Shown here piece by piece: positions 1 through 7,412 of a stretch of DNA of 57,674 bases (position 1 is the stretch's first letter; every line of letters starts with the position of its first letter). The position numbers and the translations under genes were made by a program. Source of the DNA: an uncultured Desulfovibrio sp. (GTDB taxonomy: Bacteria; Desulfobacterota; Desulfovibrionia; Desulfovibrionales; Desulfovibrionaceae); NCBI GenBank assembly GCA_944327285.1, contig CALVHG010000007.1:1-57674 (forward strand), in the 5' to 3' direction. A model generated the notes under the pieces. That model was not told where the DNA came from, made no database searches, and worked only from the letters and a program-made list of their open reading frames with translations.

Positions 1-11
1 TTGCTGATTTT

Positions 12-149
12 GGGGGAGGGGGACCCCTCTGCTGACGCGAGAGGGGTTTCCCCTCCCCCAAGCCCCTCCCCTCCCCAGAGCGCTTTTATCGGGAGAATAG
101 CACGATGCGGAAACGCAAGGGCCTTCCCTGCGGTAACCGTCCCCCGGAA
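12..149 (+). repeat. Structured intergenic repeat, copy 1 (long form)
   Basis: Hairpin I occupies about 12-59: GGGGGAGGGG and an ACCCCTCT arm pair with AGAGGGGTTT and CCCCTCCCCC around a GCTGACGCG loop. It is followed by a second pyrimidine tract (TCCCCTCCCC) that could pair with the same left arm, then AGAGCGCTTTT. The long form continues through GGGAGAAT, a weak second hairpin (about 113-135) and the conserved tail AACCGTCCCCCGGAA ending near 149. The same order of parts is seen in the copies near 18159, 41541 and 47662. The gene it would follow, if any, is outside the window. Confidence 0.85.
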
Positions 150-165
150 GTCCGCATGACAGCAA

Positions 166-208
166 CCCAACAGAAAAGCCCGCTATTTTGGCGGGCTTTT
201 CTGTTGGG
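166..208. terminator. Perfect 18-bp hairpin of the CAGAAAAG type, bidirectional terminator candidate
   Basis: Left arm 166-183 (CCCAACAGAAAAGCCCGC) is exactly complementary to right arm 191-208, with a 7-nt loop. Each arm contains AAAA or TTTT, so it resembles a bidirectional intrinsic terminator. Hairpins built on the same CAGAAAAG...CTTTTCTG frame, with different inner stems, occur at 29476-29526 and 47825-47869, each time just downstream of a structured repeat. Confidence 0.7.
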
Positions 209-221
209 TACAGGATATTTC

Positions 222-310
222 AGAGCAATTTCAGTTTGAAAGGCTGCGCATTTCAAACCATACGGCCTGTCGTTCGCGCGTGTTGCCTTTTTCAAAAGAG
301 AAACGCTCTA
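222..310 (+). repeat. MITE-like element, internally deleted copy
   Basis: Begins AGAGCAATTTCAGTTTGAAA, runs through a hairpin and the conserved TTTCAAACCATACGG segment, and ends with AGAAACGCTCTA, the same right end as the full-length copy at 41711-41858. The middle of the element (the GCGGAAAA hairpin and the GGCGGC hairpin) is missing, leaving 89 bp with both ends intact. Confidence 0.7.
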
Positions 311-330
311 TTTCCAAAGACGCATAAAGG

Positions 331-508
331 CACTTCCGGGAGACGAGCGGCACGAGGAAAGCGTCGGCGTTCCCGCAGCGTCGCGTTTTTCAGAATAAAA
401 CGCGCTGGGAAGGGGGCCTGGGGAAAAGATTTACAAGAACGCCTTTCCCCGCTTCGCTGCGGAAAGGCTGGGCCCTCTCGTGCCAGCAGAGGGTTTTTCC
501 TTCCCCCA
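331..508 (-). repeat. Structured intergenic repeat, copy 2 (variant with inserted hairpin)
   Basis: Reads on the minus strand and starts 5 bp past the stop codon of the flavoprotein gene. Its upper stem CCCTCTGCTGG...AGAGGG is intact, but the proximal right arm is interrupted by an extra stem (GCCTTTCC paired with GGAAAGGC, about 437-473), the same insertion as in the copies at 29208 and 49649. The distal tract and GCGCGTTTTATTCTG follow, then a degenerate tail to about 331. It faces copy 1 with the internally deleted MITE-like element between them. Confidence 0.75.
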
Positions 509-512
509 GTAA

Positions 513-2459
513 TTAAATATCAAGCGCCGCGTGATAGCCCCAGTAAACGGCATTGGTGATGGTGGAGACGCGCGCGGCATCGCCGATGACCCGGACGAAG
601 GGCGCGCCGTCCCGCAGCGCGTCCACGACATCAGAGCGGGAGCGCTGGCCCAGCGCGGCGATCACGGTTGTACCGGGCACAAGGAACTGCTTTCCGCTTT
701 TGTCTTCGCACCAGATGCCGTCGGGGCGGACTTCCAGCCCCCGGCAGCCTATGTGCACTGTCGCATACTTCTCTATTTCCTGAAGCAACAGCGGACGATG
801 GCGCACATTGGCATCCGGGGCGAGCTCATCCCGCATTTCCACCAGATGCACCTTTTTCCCTTCCTGCCCAAGATGGATGGCGCACTCGCATCCGGCCAGA
901 CCGCCGCCAAACACGACCACGTCATCCGTCACTCTGTTCTTTTCCAGATAGTAGTTGTTGACCACAACCACATTGTCGCCGCGCAGGCCGGGAATGGGCG
1001 GCAGCAGCGGACGAGACCCCACGGCGATGATCAGCGCGTCGGGCGATTCCCGATCCACATACTCGGCGTTCACCGTCGTGTTCAGCCTGATTTCCACGCC
1101 GGCCTTGCGAGCCAGCAGGGCATACGTACCTGCAAGCTGATACATTTCGTATTTAAAGGGTAAAGCCTGCTCGCTTTTCAGGATACCCCCCAGCTCGCCT
1201 TCCTTTTCGCACAGAATAACCTGATGTCCGCGCCGGGCGGCTGTCCAGGCCGCATACAGCCCGCCGGGACCGCCGCCCGCCACAAGCACTTTGCGACGCA
1301 CAGGAGCGGGCGCAATCTCATGGCCTTCCAGCTCGCGCCCAATCAAGGGATTTACCGTGCAGCGGCGCGTAGCCGTAGCGGCGCGCTCGGCCATACAGGT
1401 AAAACAGCGCAAACAGCGAACAATCTCATTGTCGCGGTTGGCCATGACCTTTTCGGGAAGGAAGGGATCGGCCAGCAGAGCGCGCGCCATATAGACCACA
1501 TCCGCTTTCCCTGACGCTATGATCTCTTCCATCTGTTCAGGATCATTGAGCCCGCCAATGGTCGCCACAGGGATGGAAACATGCTTCTTTATTTCCGCCG
1601 CCAGATACACGTTGCAGCCGTGTTCCTTGAACATGGAGGGATGCGTTATGCCAAAGCCGCGCTGATACGTTCCCGCAGAGACATGGAGCAGATCAACGCA
1701 GTCTTCCAGCTCTCGCGCGATGGCAACGCCGTCATCCAGCGTATAGCCCCCCTCAAAAAGTTCGGAACCGCTCATTCGGAATTCTATGGGAAAGGCGGGG
1801 CCCACGGCAGCGCGCACAGCCTGCAGCACTCGCCGGGCAAAACGACAGCGATTTTCCAGAGAGCCGCCGTACTCGTCCTTGCGATGATTGAACCACGGAG
1901 AAAGGAACTGATTGATCAGCCAGCCGTGCCCGCCATGAATCATAAGCATTTCAAACCCGGCGCGCTTTGCAAGGCCGGCTACGCGGCCGTAGGCGTCCAC
2001 AATCTCGTCGATCATCTCGGACGAGAGCTCGCCCACTTCCACGCCGTCAGGCCGAACACAGGCGGACGGCCCCCACTGCGCCAGTCCGTGCTGGCGGGTC
2101 TTGTCCGTCATGTACGTGCCGGAATACATGCCGGAATGCGAAAGCTCCACGCTGGGAATGGCCCCGTGCCGCCGGATGGCGTCGGCCGTATAGGCAAAGG
2201 AGGCCAGGGAATTCAGAATGGACGTATCCAGATGATAGGCATGGCTGCCGTCCGTCTGCGGATGCACCATGCATTCGCTCACCGTCACGGCCGCAGCGCC
2301 GCCACGAGCGCGCAGCTCATAGAACGCCGTTGATTTGGGCCCGATGCAGCCGTCATTAGTGATGTCCGTACCGCCCATGGGAGCCGAGAACATACGATTG
2401 CGAAAGGTAACATTGCCGATAGTAAGCGGTGAGCACAAATGGGGAAAGGTGCGTTTCAT
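513..2459 (-). CDS. Old-yellow-enzyme / 2,4-dienoyl-CoA reductase-type NAD(P)H:flavin oxidoreductase
   Basis: A 648-residue protein with the full layout of the dienoyl-CoA reductase/BaiCD class. An FMN TIM barrel covers about residues 1-340, with the signature HGGHGWLINQFLSPWFN...DEYGGSLENR. A 4Fe-4S cluster motif follows (CLRCFTC, then 11 residues, then C before TVNP). A C-terminal FAD/NAD(P) module starts at GGGPGGLYAAW with a second dinucleotide fold at VVVFGGGLAGCE. Enzymes of this family reduce activated double bonds of enoates or enoyl-CoAs; the substrate here cannot be read from sequence. The cysteine spacing C-x2-C-x2-C is one shorter than the C-x2-C-x3-C I recall for E. coli FadH. 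The start at 2459 has AAGGAG about 11 nt upstream. It is probably monocistronic: a structured repeat sits immediately past the stop and nearly 600 bp without a gene lies upstream. Confidence 0.88.
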   Translation of the reverse strand: MKRTFPHLCSPLTIGNVTFRNRMFSAPMGGTDITNDGCIGPKSTAFYELRARGGAAAVTVSECMVHPQTDGSHAYHLDTSILNSLASFAYTADAIRRHGAIPSVELSHSGMYSGTYMTDKTRQHGLAQWGPSACVRPDGVEVGELSSEMIDEIVDAYGRVAGLAKRAGFEMLMIHGGHGWLINQFLSPWFNHRKDEYGGSLENRCRFARRVLQAVRAAVGPAFPIEFRMSGSELFEGGYTLDDGVAIARELEDCVDLLHVSAGTYQRGFGITHPSMFKEHGCNVYLAAEIKKHVSIPVATIGGLNDPEQMEEIIASGKADVVYMARALLADPFLPEKVMANRDNEIVRCLRCFTCMAERAATATRRCTVNPLIGRELEGHEIAPAPVRRKVLVAGGGPGGLYAAWTAARRGHQVILCEKEGELGGILKSEQALPFKYEMYQLAGTYALLARKAGVEIRLNTTVNAEYVDRESPDALIIAVGSRPLLPPIPGLRGDNVVVVNNYYLEKNRVTDDVVVFGGGLAGCECAIHLGQEGKKVHLVEMRDELAPDANVRHRPLLLQEIEKYATVHIGCRGLEVRPDGIWCEDKSGKQFLVPGTTVIAALGQRSRSDVVDALRDGAPFVRVIGDAARVSTITNAVYWGYHAALDI

Positions 2460-2708
2460 GAAACATATTCTCCTTGCGGGAAAGAAAACGTCATGTACCT
2501 GCCGCAGCTGCGGCAGATAACAAAAGAAAAAAGAAAAGGAATACTTGTCCTGATCCGCAAAAGAATACCACGAAGCAGCGCGCTTTCAAAGTCCGCATGC
2601 CTGCCTGTACGGCGCTCCGGCAGGAATACGTTCTCTGCCTGCCGGACGACAGGTACACCATAACGGTGCTGAAAAACGGAAAGAATCCGGAGCGGCGGTA
2701 TAAGAGCC

Positions 2709-2739
2709 TTTCACCTTTTTCAAAGTTAAAACGCTTCAG
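2709..2739 (+). repeat. MITE-like element, right-end remnant
   Basis: The segment TTTCACCTTTTTCAAAGTT followed by AAAACGCTTC matches the last 30 bp of the full copy at 41711-41858 with few changes. The rest of the element is absent, and it is followed by a minus-oriented structured repeat, as the full copy is. Confidence 0.5.
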
Positions 2740-2759
2740 GGCCTGTTAATAGTAACTTT

Positions 2760-2780
2760 CTATTTATTTCAAATAAATAG
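2760..2780. promoter_or_regulatory. AT-rich perfect palindrome, possible operator
   Basis: Arms CTATTTATT and AATAAATAG are perfect complements around a TCA spacer, in an AT-rich patch within GC-rich DNA about 300 bp upstream of the flavoprotein start. No regulator family can be assigned. Confidence 0.3.
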
Positions 2781-2844
2781 GCTTGAGACAATACCTAACA
2801 TAATCTTTGAAAGTCACTTGCCACATGGCCTGTCTCCCCCTTTG

Positions 2845-2927
2845 AAAAAGCGCGCTGGGGAAGGGATGGGGGGCTTGGGGGGAAGGGAAACCCCTCTCGC
2901 GCGAGCAGAGGGGTTTCCCTTCCCCCC
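2845..2927 (-). repeat. Structured intergenic repeat, copy 3
   Basis: On the minus strand this is GGGGGGAAGGGAAACCCCTCT paired with AGAGGGGTTTCCC and TTCCCCCC around a GCTCGCGCG loop. It is followed by the distal tract CATCCCTTCCCC and AGCGCGCTTTTTC. It lies downstream of cooF, past that gene's own intrinsic terminator. Confidence 0.85.
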
Positions 2928-2969
2928 AAACAACTTACGAATAGTTGTTAACACGCCCCAGAGCATCCG

Positions 2970-3015
2970 AAAAAAATAAGGGCACAGGCGCGCATGCCGC
3001 ACGCCTGTGCCCTTA
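2970..3015 (-). terminator. Intrinsic terminator of the coo operon
   Basis: The 14-bp arms TAAGGGCACAGGCG (2977-2990) and CGCCTGTGCCCTTA (3002-3015) form a perfect stem. On the minus strand the stem is followed by TTTTTT (2971-2976). It lies 20 bp past the cooF stop. Confidence 0.88.
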
Positions 3016-3034
3016 CAGAATGAGTCAGTTACTA

Positions 3035-4225
3035 TCAGCTCTTGGTGGTCTTTTTACGCGTTGTAGTCTTCGTTCCGGTCTTGCGCGTCGAAGAGCTCTT
3101 CGCCCCCGCAGCCTTTGTTCCGCTCTTGCCGCCGCTCTTGCTCCGGGCAGGCGCAGGAGCCGGAGCCTCAGCCTCGGAAGCGGCTGGCGCTTCCGGCGCG
3201 GCATCAGCGACAGGGGCCGTTTCGGCTTCGGGAGCAGCTTCCGTCACGGGGGTTTCTGCTGCGGGAGCGGCTTCGGAAGCCTGCGCCGCCGCTTCGGCGG
3301 GGGCCTCCTCCTTCGGAGACGTCTGCGGCGTCTCCTCCGCGGGAGGCGGCGTCGCCCCGGCGTCTCTGGCCGCGGCGTCATGATCGACCTCGGCGGCAAC
3401 CTTCTCAGCCACCAGACCGGGCGTCAGGCCGCCTTCCTCCTGTTCAGGCTCGCTCTTGACTTCGGAAGCAGAGCTGAAGGCCTGAAGAAGTTCGGCAATA
3501 ACCGCTTCCGTTGCAGGCACGGCAGGACGGGAAATAACGCCTTCGGGCTTGGGCAGAGGACGCGTCTGCGGCTTTTCGGGTTGCTCGCGCGCGCCAGCGG
3601 CATCGCGCGCCGCCTGTTCGGCAAGCTCCTTGCTCGGAGCCACGATTCTCGCGGCCTTTTCCGGCTTGCTCTCCGGTTCCGCGGCCTTCTTGACCGGCAG
3701 CGGAGCCTCGATAACGGTACCGTCGGGCTCGACCATGGACAGCGCGCGCACAGGGCACGCCTCCATGCAGGCGGTAATCTTCTTGCCGTTTTCCTCGCGC
3801 CAGGCATGGCACATGTCGCAGCGCACGGCTACTTCCCGGCGCGAACGCTGGGCCATGGTTTCGGCGTCCTCGCCGGACATATCGGGCATGCCGATAGTGT
3901 CCAGAGAAATAGTGCCGTAAGGACAGGCGGCTATGCACAGCTTGCAGGCTATGCACAGCTGCACGCGCATGGTGATGCGCCCGTCCTCTTCCTGCTGCAG
4001 GGCCCCGGTCGGGCAGATATTGCAGCAGGGCGCGGGGTTGCACTGATGGCAGCGCACCGTCGTGCGGAAACCTTCCGCTTTGACCACCTGCACGCGACTG
4101 ACAAGCACGTCGCGGTGCTTCATGGCCTCCTTGAACGTCATGCCATGATGCGCGGCAATGCACGCCACTTCGCAGCGGCGGCAGGCACGGCATTTGTCGG
4201 GTATTACCTGAATATGCTCAATCAT
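3035..4225 (-). CDS. cooF: CooF-type polyferredoxin with a long low-complexity C-terminal tail
   Basis: The N-terminal ~165 residues are a CooF/HycB-type four-cluster ferredoxin, with cysteine groups CRACRRCEVAC, CHQCNPAPCCNIC, CIACKLCIAAC and CDMC...CMEAC. In the family this protein carries electrons between a redox partner (CO dehydrogenase in Rhodospirillum) and the membrane hydrogenase. The start overlaps the end of hypA by 8 bp, and the gene closes the coo operon. The oddity is residues ~165-396: an Ala/Pro/Glu-rich stretch ending in ~40 residues rich in Lys, Ser, Thr, Gly and Arg (GGKSGTKAAGAKSSSTRKTG and similar) that looks like a histone H1 tail. CooF proteins I know end near 190 residues. 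No CO dehydrogenase gene (cooS) is present in the window, so the donor or acceptor is not known. The ferredoxin assignment is secure; the role of the tail is unknown. Confidence 0.85.
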   Translation of the reverse strand: MIEHIQVIPDKCRACRRCEVACIAAHHGMTFKEAMKHRDVLVSRVQVVKAEGFRTTVRCHQCNPAPCCNICPTGALQQEEDGRITMRVQLCIACKLCIAACPYGTISLDTIGMPDMSGEDAETMAQRSRREVAVRCDMCHAWREENGKKITACMEACPVRALSMVEPDGTVIEAPLPVKKAAEPESKPEKAARIVAPSKELAEQAARDAAGAREQPEKPQTRPLPKPEGVISRPAVPATEAVIAELLQAFSSASEVKSEPEQEEGGLTPGLVAEKVAAEVDHDAAARDAGATPPPAEETPQTSPKEEAPAEAAAQASEAAPAAETPVTEAAPEAETAPVADAAPEAPAASEAEAPAPAPARSKSGGKSGTKAAGAKSSSTRKTGTKTTTRKKTTKS

Positions 4226-4661
4226 GCTTGTCCTCGTTTGCGGCCGTCGGCGTGTCGGACTCTTCTTCCGCCGTCACGTCAAGGCCCGTCATGGTCATGC
4301 CATGTCCGCCATGAAAGCGAAGGGCATCGCTCCCGCAGGCAGGGCAGACAAAACGCCGTTCGCACAATTCAAAGGCGGCGCCGCAATCCTCGCAGCGGCA
4401 GGGCAGAGGCTCCGTCGTTAAAAGGAGCTGCGCGCCTTCGGCAGGCGTACCTTCGGCCAGCAGTTCAAAGCAGGCCGTCAGGGTCTGCGGTTCCACACAG
4501 GAAAGCAGGCCCAGCGAACAGGTCAGGCGCGTAATGCTCACGGCTTTGCGCCCTGCCTGGGCATCACCCGCCGCCCGGCGGGCATCCACCTGCGCATTGT
4601 GCTCTTCCACCGCCCTGAAGGCGACGTTGAGCAAGCCCTGAACAAGGCTTGCCTCATGCAT
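4218..4661 (-). CDS. hypA: HypA nickel metallochaperone for hydrogenase maturation
   Basis: Begins MHEASLVQ, the invariant HypA start whose His2 binds nickel. It carries the zinc site as C90-x2-C93 and C106-x2-C109. HypA delivers nickel, with HypB, to the large subunit of NiFe hydrogenases, here very probably CooH encoded 3 bp upstream. At 147 residues it is longer than the usual ~115. The extra length is a 20-residue insertion after position 28 and an acidic/His-containing tail after the zinc domain (HGGHGMTM...EDKHD). It is translationally linked to both neighbours: a 3-bp gap after cooH and an 8-bp overlap with cooF. Confidence 0.93.
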   Translation of the reverse strand: MHEASLVQGLLNVAFRAVEEHNAQVDARRAAGDAQAGRKAVSITRLTCSLGLLSCVEPQTLTACFELLAEGTPAEGAQLLLTTEPLPCRCEDCGAAFELCERRFVCPACGSDALRFHGGHGMTMTGLDVTAEEESDTPTAANEDKHD

Positions 4662-4664
4662 CGC

Positions 4665-5750
4665 CTAACGCTCCGTGCAGGAAACGCAGGGGTCGATGCT
4701 GTTGGTAATCAGAGCCACATCCGCCACGGCGCAATCCCGCATCATCACTCCCAGAGCCTCCCAGTTCATGTAGGAAGGCACGCGCCACTTGAGGCGTTCG
4801 GGCATATCGGTGCCGTTGGTGCGGATATAGTAGAAGACCTCGCCGCGCGGAGCCTCGCTGCGCGCACAGGCTTCGGCCACGTGAATCTGGCGCATGGGGG
4901 CGGTAACCGGACCGTCGGGCATGCGCGTGCAGCACTGCTCGATAATCCCGAACGACTCCATGACTTCATCCAGACGCACCATGGTGCGCGAATGGATGCA
5001 GCAGCCGTCGTACACAGGCACGTTAAAGTCCATATCCATATAGGCGGCATAGGGGGAATCTTTGCGCACGTCATGCGCGATGCCCGAACCGCGCGCCACA
5101 GGGCCGACGACGCCGAGCCGCACGGCATCGTCATGCGGCAGCAGACCGATGCCTTTTGTGCGCCCCAGCACCATGCTGTTGGTGGCGTAGATGTCGCGAA
5201 TTTCCGCCACGGCGGGACGCATTTTTTCCACCTGCTGCCGAATGTAGGTCAGCAGCTCCGGCGACACGTCGCACTTGACGCCGCCGATGCAGTTGGAAGC
5301 CAGATTCATGCGGTTGCCGTACACGGTTTCCTTAACATCCTGCATCATTTCACGGACTTCCATGACATGCATGAACAGGGATTTAAAACCGATCACGTGC
5401 GCCTGAATGGCCGTGTTGAACAAATGCGAGGCCACGCGCTTGATTTCTTCCGCCAGCACGCGCAGATAGCGGGCGCGCACGGGAATCTCAATGCCCAGCA
5501 CGTTTTCCACAGCCATACTGTAGGTAAAGGAATGGCTGTTGGAGCAGAGCGAGCAGACGCGCTCTGTCAACGTCGTGTTCTGAATCAAATTGCGCTGGGT
5601 GGCCATGGCTTCCATACCGCGATGCACATGACCGGAGGTCAGGCTCACATGGCGGATGGTTTCGCCGTCCACGTCAAGATGGAAATAGACAGGTTCCTCA
5701 AGAGCCACATGGACGGGGCCCAGAGGCATGCTGAAAGTCTGCGCGCTCAT
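4665..5750 (-). CDS. cooH: CooH, catalytic large subunit of Coo-type NiFe hydrogenase
   Basis: 361 residues, homologous to EchE and NuoD. The NiFe site cysteines are seen in RVCSLC (C66, C69) and in the C-terminal DPCVSCTER (C355, C358). The protein ends three residues after the last cysteine, so it lacks the cleavable C-terminal extension of ordinary hydrogenases, as is typical of Ech/Coo enzymes. I place the start at 5750 because that ATG overlaps the cooU stop (ATGA). A longer frame exists but would run through cooU. It interconverts protons and H2 on the cytoplasmic face of the membrane complex. Confidence 0.93.
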   Translation of the reverse strand: MSAQTFSMPLGPVHVALEEPVYFHLDVDGETIRHVSLTSGHVHRGMEAMATQRNLIQNTTLTERVCSLCSNSHSFTYSMAVENVLGIEIPVRARYLRVLAEEIKRVASHLFNTAIQAHVIGFKSLFMHVMEVREMMQDVKETVYGNRMNLASNCIGGVKCDVSPELLTYIRQQVEKMRPAVAEIRDIYATNSMVLGRTKGIGLLPHDDAVRLGVVGPVARGSGIAHDVRKDSPYAAYMDMDFNVPVYDGCCIHSRTMVRLDEVMESFGIIEQCCTRMPDGPVTAPMRQIHVAEACARSEAPRGEVFYYIRTNGTDMPERLKWRVPSYMNWEALGVMMRDCAVADVALITNSIDPCVSCTER

Positions 5751-6334
5751 GCTTTGTCTCCCTTGCCGGCGAGAATGCGTTCCCACAAGTCCGTCGTGCA
5801 GGCGCCGTTCATCATGACGGACAACGGCACGGCCTGATTCAGAATGCCCGCATCCAGCTTTTCGTCGAGGAAGAGGCGGCGCGGATTAGGATGCTGCTCA
5901 ACGCTGATCTTGAACAGCTCCATCATTTCACGTTCATGCCAGTCGGCATTGGCGAAAACAGGCGTGATGCTGGGCACTGCGGGCCGCTTGGGGTCCAGCA
6001 CGGCCGTCAGATTGTACACGACCCCGCCCAGCTCGAAATGATAGCAGACTTCAGGCTGCATCTCGCCCATGTGGCGCACATTGTAGGGGGAGATCATGCA
6101 CAGACGCGCCCCCTTTTCCTTAAGCAGCTGCGCGGCAGGCACCAGCGCGCCGGGTTCCACCAGCCGATACCAGTGATAGGCATTGCCGAAAGAATCCACG
6201 CTGTGATGCTCCGCCGCCACTTGCGCGGGCTCCGGTTTGGAGGCGTCTCCCAGCTTTACGCCGGGCGCGGCGCACAGGGCCGAAAGACCGTTCATCAGCT
6301 CGGCATCGCCGTGCAGAATATGCTGTTCTTCCAT
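5747..6334 (-). CDS. cooU: CooU, NuoC/EchD-like 30-kDa subunit of Coo hydrogenase
   Basis: 195 residues. It contains the complex I 30-kDa-type segment (ENDWHEREMMELFKISVEQHPNPRRLFLDE in slightly altered form, near residues 130-165), which in the family contacts the large subunit. The ATG at 6334 is preferred because GAGG lies 6 nt upstream; another in-frame ATG at 6346 has a ribosome site too close. The stop overlaps the cooH start by 4 bp. Assignment rests on family features plus its exact place in the M-K-L-X-U-H order. Confidence 0.87.
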   Translation of the reverse strand: MEEQHILHGDAELMNGLSALCAAPGVKLGDASKPEPAQVAAEHHSVDSFGNAYHWYRLVEPGALVPAAQLLKEKGARLCMISPYNVRHMGEMQPEVCYHFELGGVVYNLTAVLDPKRPAVPSITPVFANADWHEREMMELFKISVEQHPNPRRLFLDEKLDAGILNQAVPLSVMMNGACTTDLWERILAGKGDKA

Positions 6335-6357
6335 AAAAAACCTCATTTTCTCCCGTG

Positions 6358-6948
6358 CTAGGCCGTCGGCGCGGCCGAAGCGGGAGTTGCGGCGTCATCG
6401 TTGGCCGAAGCGCTCTTGCCGGGAGCTCCCGGCAGCTTGCAGGAGTTGCGCTTGGCATCTTCAATCTGCCGGCACTTGGGACACAAGGTGCGCAGCAGCT
6501 TGGGATCGAGTGAATCATCGTTGGCGTACAGGGCCTTGACCCGTTCCAGAGGCAGGGGACGCATCAGCGAACCGCAATGGCTGCACGGTTCGTAACGGAT
6601 GATCTGCTGCTCGACCTTGTCGTATTTTTCTTCCGCCGCATGGGCGGAATGCCAGTTGTTGTCGATGGTAATGGCCCCCATGGGGCAATAGTGACGGCAG
6701 GAGGCGCACAGGCAACAGGCATTCTTCCAGACGGTAATCTTGAAGCCTGTGCCGTCTTCCAGCTGGCGGATATCAATGGCCCCCGCCGTGCAGGAGTTGC
6801 GACAGACGCCGCAGCCCATGCACAGATTAGGATTAATATGCACCTTGCCGCGCAGACGTTGCGGCGTGAAGGTTTCGCCCAGCGGGAAAGGGTCCGTGGA
6901 CGGCCCCTGCATGAGATTGCGGAACAGAACCTTAAGGAATCCCGCCAT
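6358..6948 (-). CDS. cooX: CooX, NuoI/EchF-like two-cluster ferredoxin subunit
   Basis: 196 residues with two 4Fe-4S motifs: C43-x2-C46-x2-C49-x3-C53 and a second group CCLCASCRHYC. This is the electron entry subunit of the hydrogenase module. The C-terminal part adds two CxxC pairs (PCSHCG and LCPKCR), likely a small zinc or cluster site, then an Ala-rich tail. The ATG at 6948 lies 2 bp after the cooL stop, with GGAGGG overlapping that stop. Confidence 0.9.
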   Translation of the reverse strand: MAGFLKVLFRNLMQGPSTDPFPLGETFTPQRLRGKVHINPNLCMGCGVCRNSCTAGAIDIRQLEDGTGFKITVWKNACCLCASCRHYCPMGAITIDNNWHSAHAAEEKYDKVEQQIIRYEPCSHCGSLMRPLPLERVKALYANDDSLDPKLLRTLCPKCRQIEDAKRNSCKLPGAPGKSASANDDAATPASAAPTA

Positions 6949-6950
6949 GA

Positions 6951-7400
6951 CTATCCCTCCAGACCCAGTTTTTTCAGCCAGATGGAGCGGGCCAACACCA
7001 CGCCTTCCAGGATGGCCTGCGGACGCGGCGGGCAACCGGGCACGTTCACGTCCACGGGAATATAGCGATCAATGGGGCCTTCGATGGAGTAGCCCTCGCG
7101 GAATACCCCTCCGGAAATGGGACAAATGCCCACGGCCACCGTCACTTTCGGTTCGGGAATTTCATTCCAGACGGTCAGCACGCGATCCCGCACGCGGGCC
7201 GTCAGCGGGCCGGTAATCAGCACGATGTCGGCATGACGCGGGCTGCCGCAGTATTTGCAGCCGAGGCGCTCCACGTCGTAGCGGGGAATGCAGGCGGTCG
7301 TGGCCAGTTCCACGTCGCAGCCGTTGCAGGAGCCCGCATTAATGCGGAACAGCCACGGCGAACGCACCGACATTTTCTTGAGCCATGTATCCATGCTCAC
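6951..7400 (-). CDS. cooL: CooL, small subunit (NuoB/EchC-like) of Coo hydrogenase
   Basis: 149 residues with the four ligands of the proximal 4Fe-4S cluster at C25-x2-C28, C93 (GICPISGG) and C123 (PGCPPRP). This cluster links CooH to CooX. I chose a GTG start at 7400 because AGGAGG is 7 nt upstream; an in-frame ATG at 7394 would be 13 nt from it. The gene follows cooK by 12 bp. Confidence 0.92.
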   Translation of the reverse strand: MSMDTWLKKMSVRSPWLFRINAGSCNGCDVELATTACIPRYDVERLGCKYCGSPRHADIVLITGPLTARVRDRVLTVWNEIPEPKVTVAVGICPISGGVFREGYSIEGPIDRYIPVDVNVPGCPPRPQAILEGVVLARSIWLKKLGLEG

Positions 7401-7412
7401 GGGAAGACCTCC

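Larger units (their letters stand above)
2460..2844. other. Upstream region of the flavoprotein gene, no gene seen
   Basis: No convincing coding sequence. It holds a right-end fragment of the MITE-like element (about 2709-2739, containing CACCTTTTTCAAAGTT) and an AT-rich stretch with a perfect 9-bp inverted repeat CTATTTATT (2760-2768) and AATAAATAG (2772-2780) separated by TCA, which may be an operator. Confidence 0.5.
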
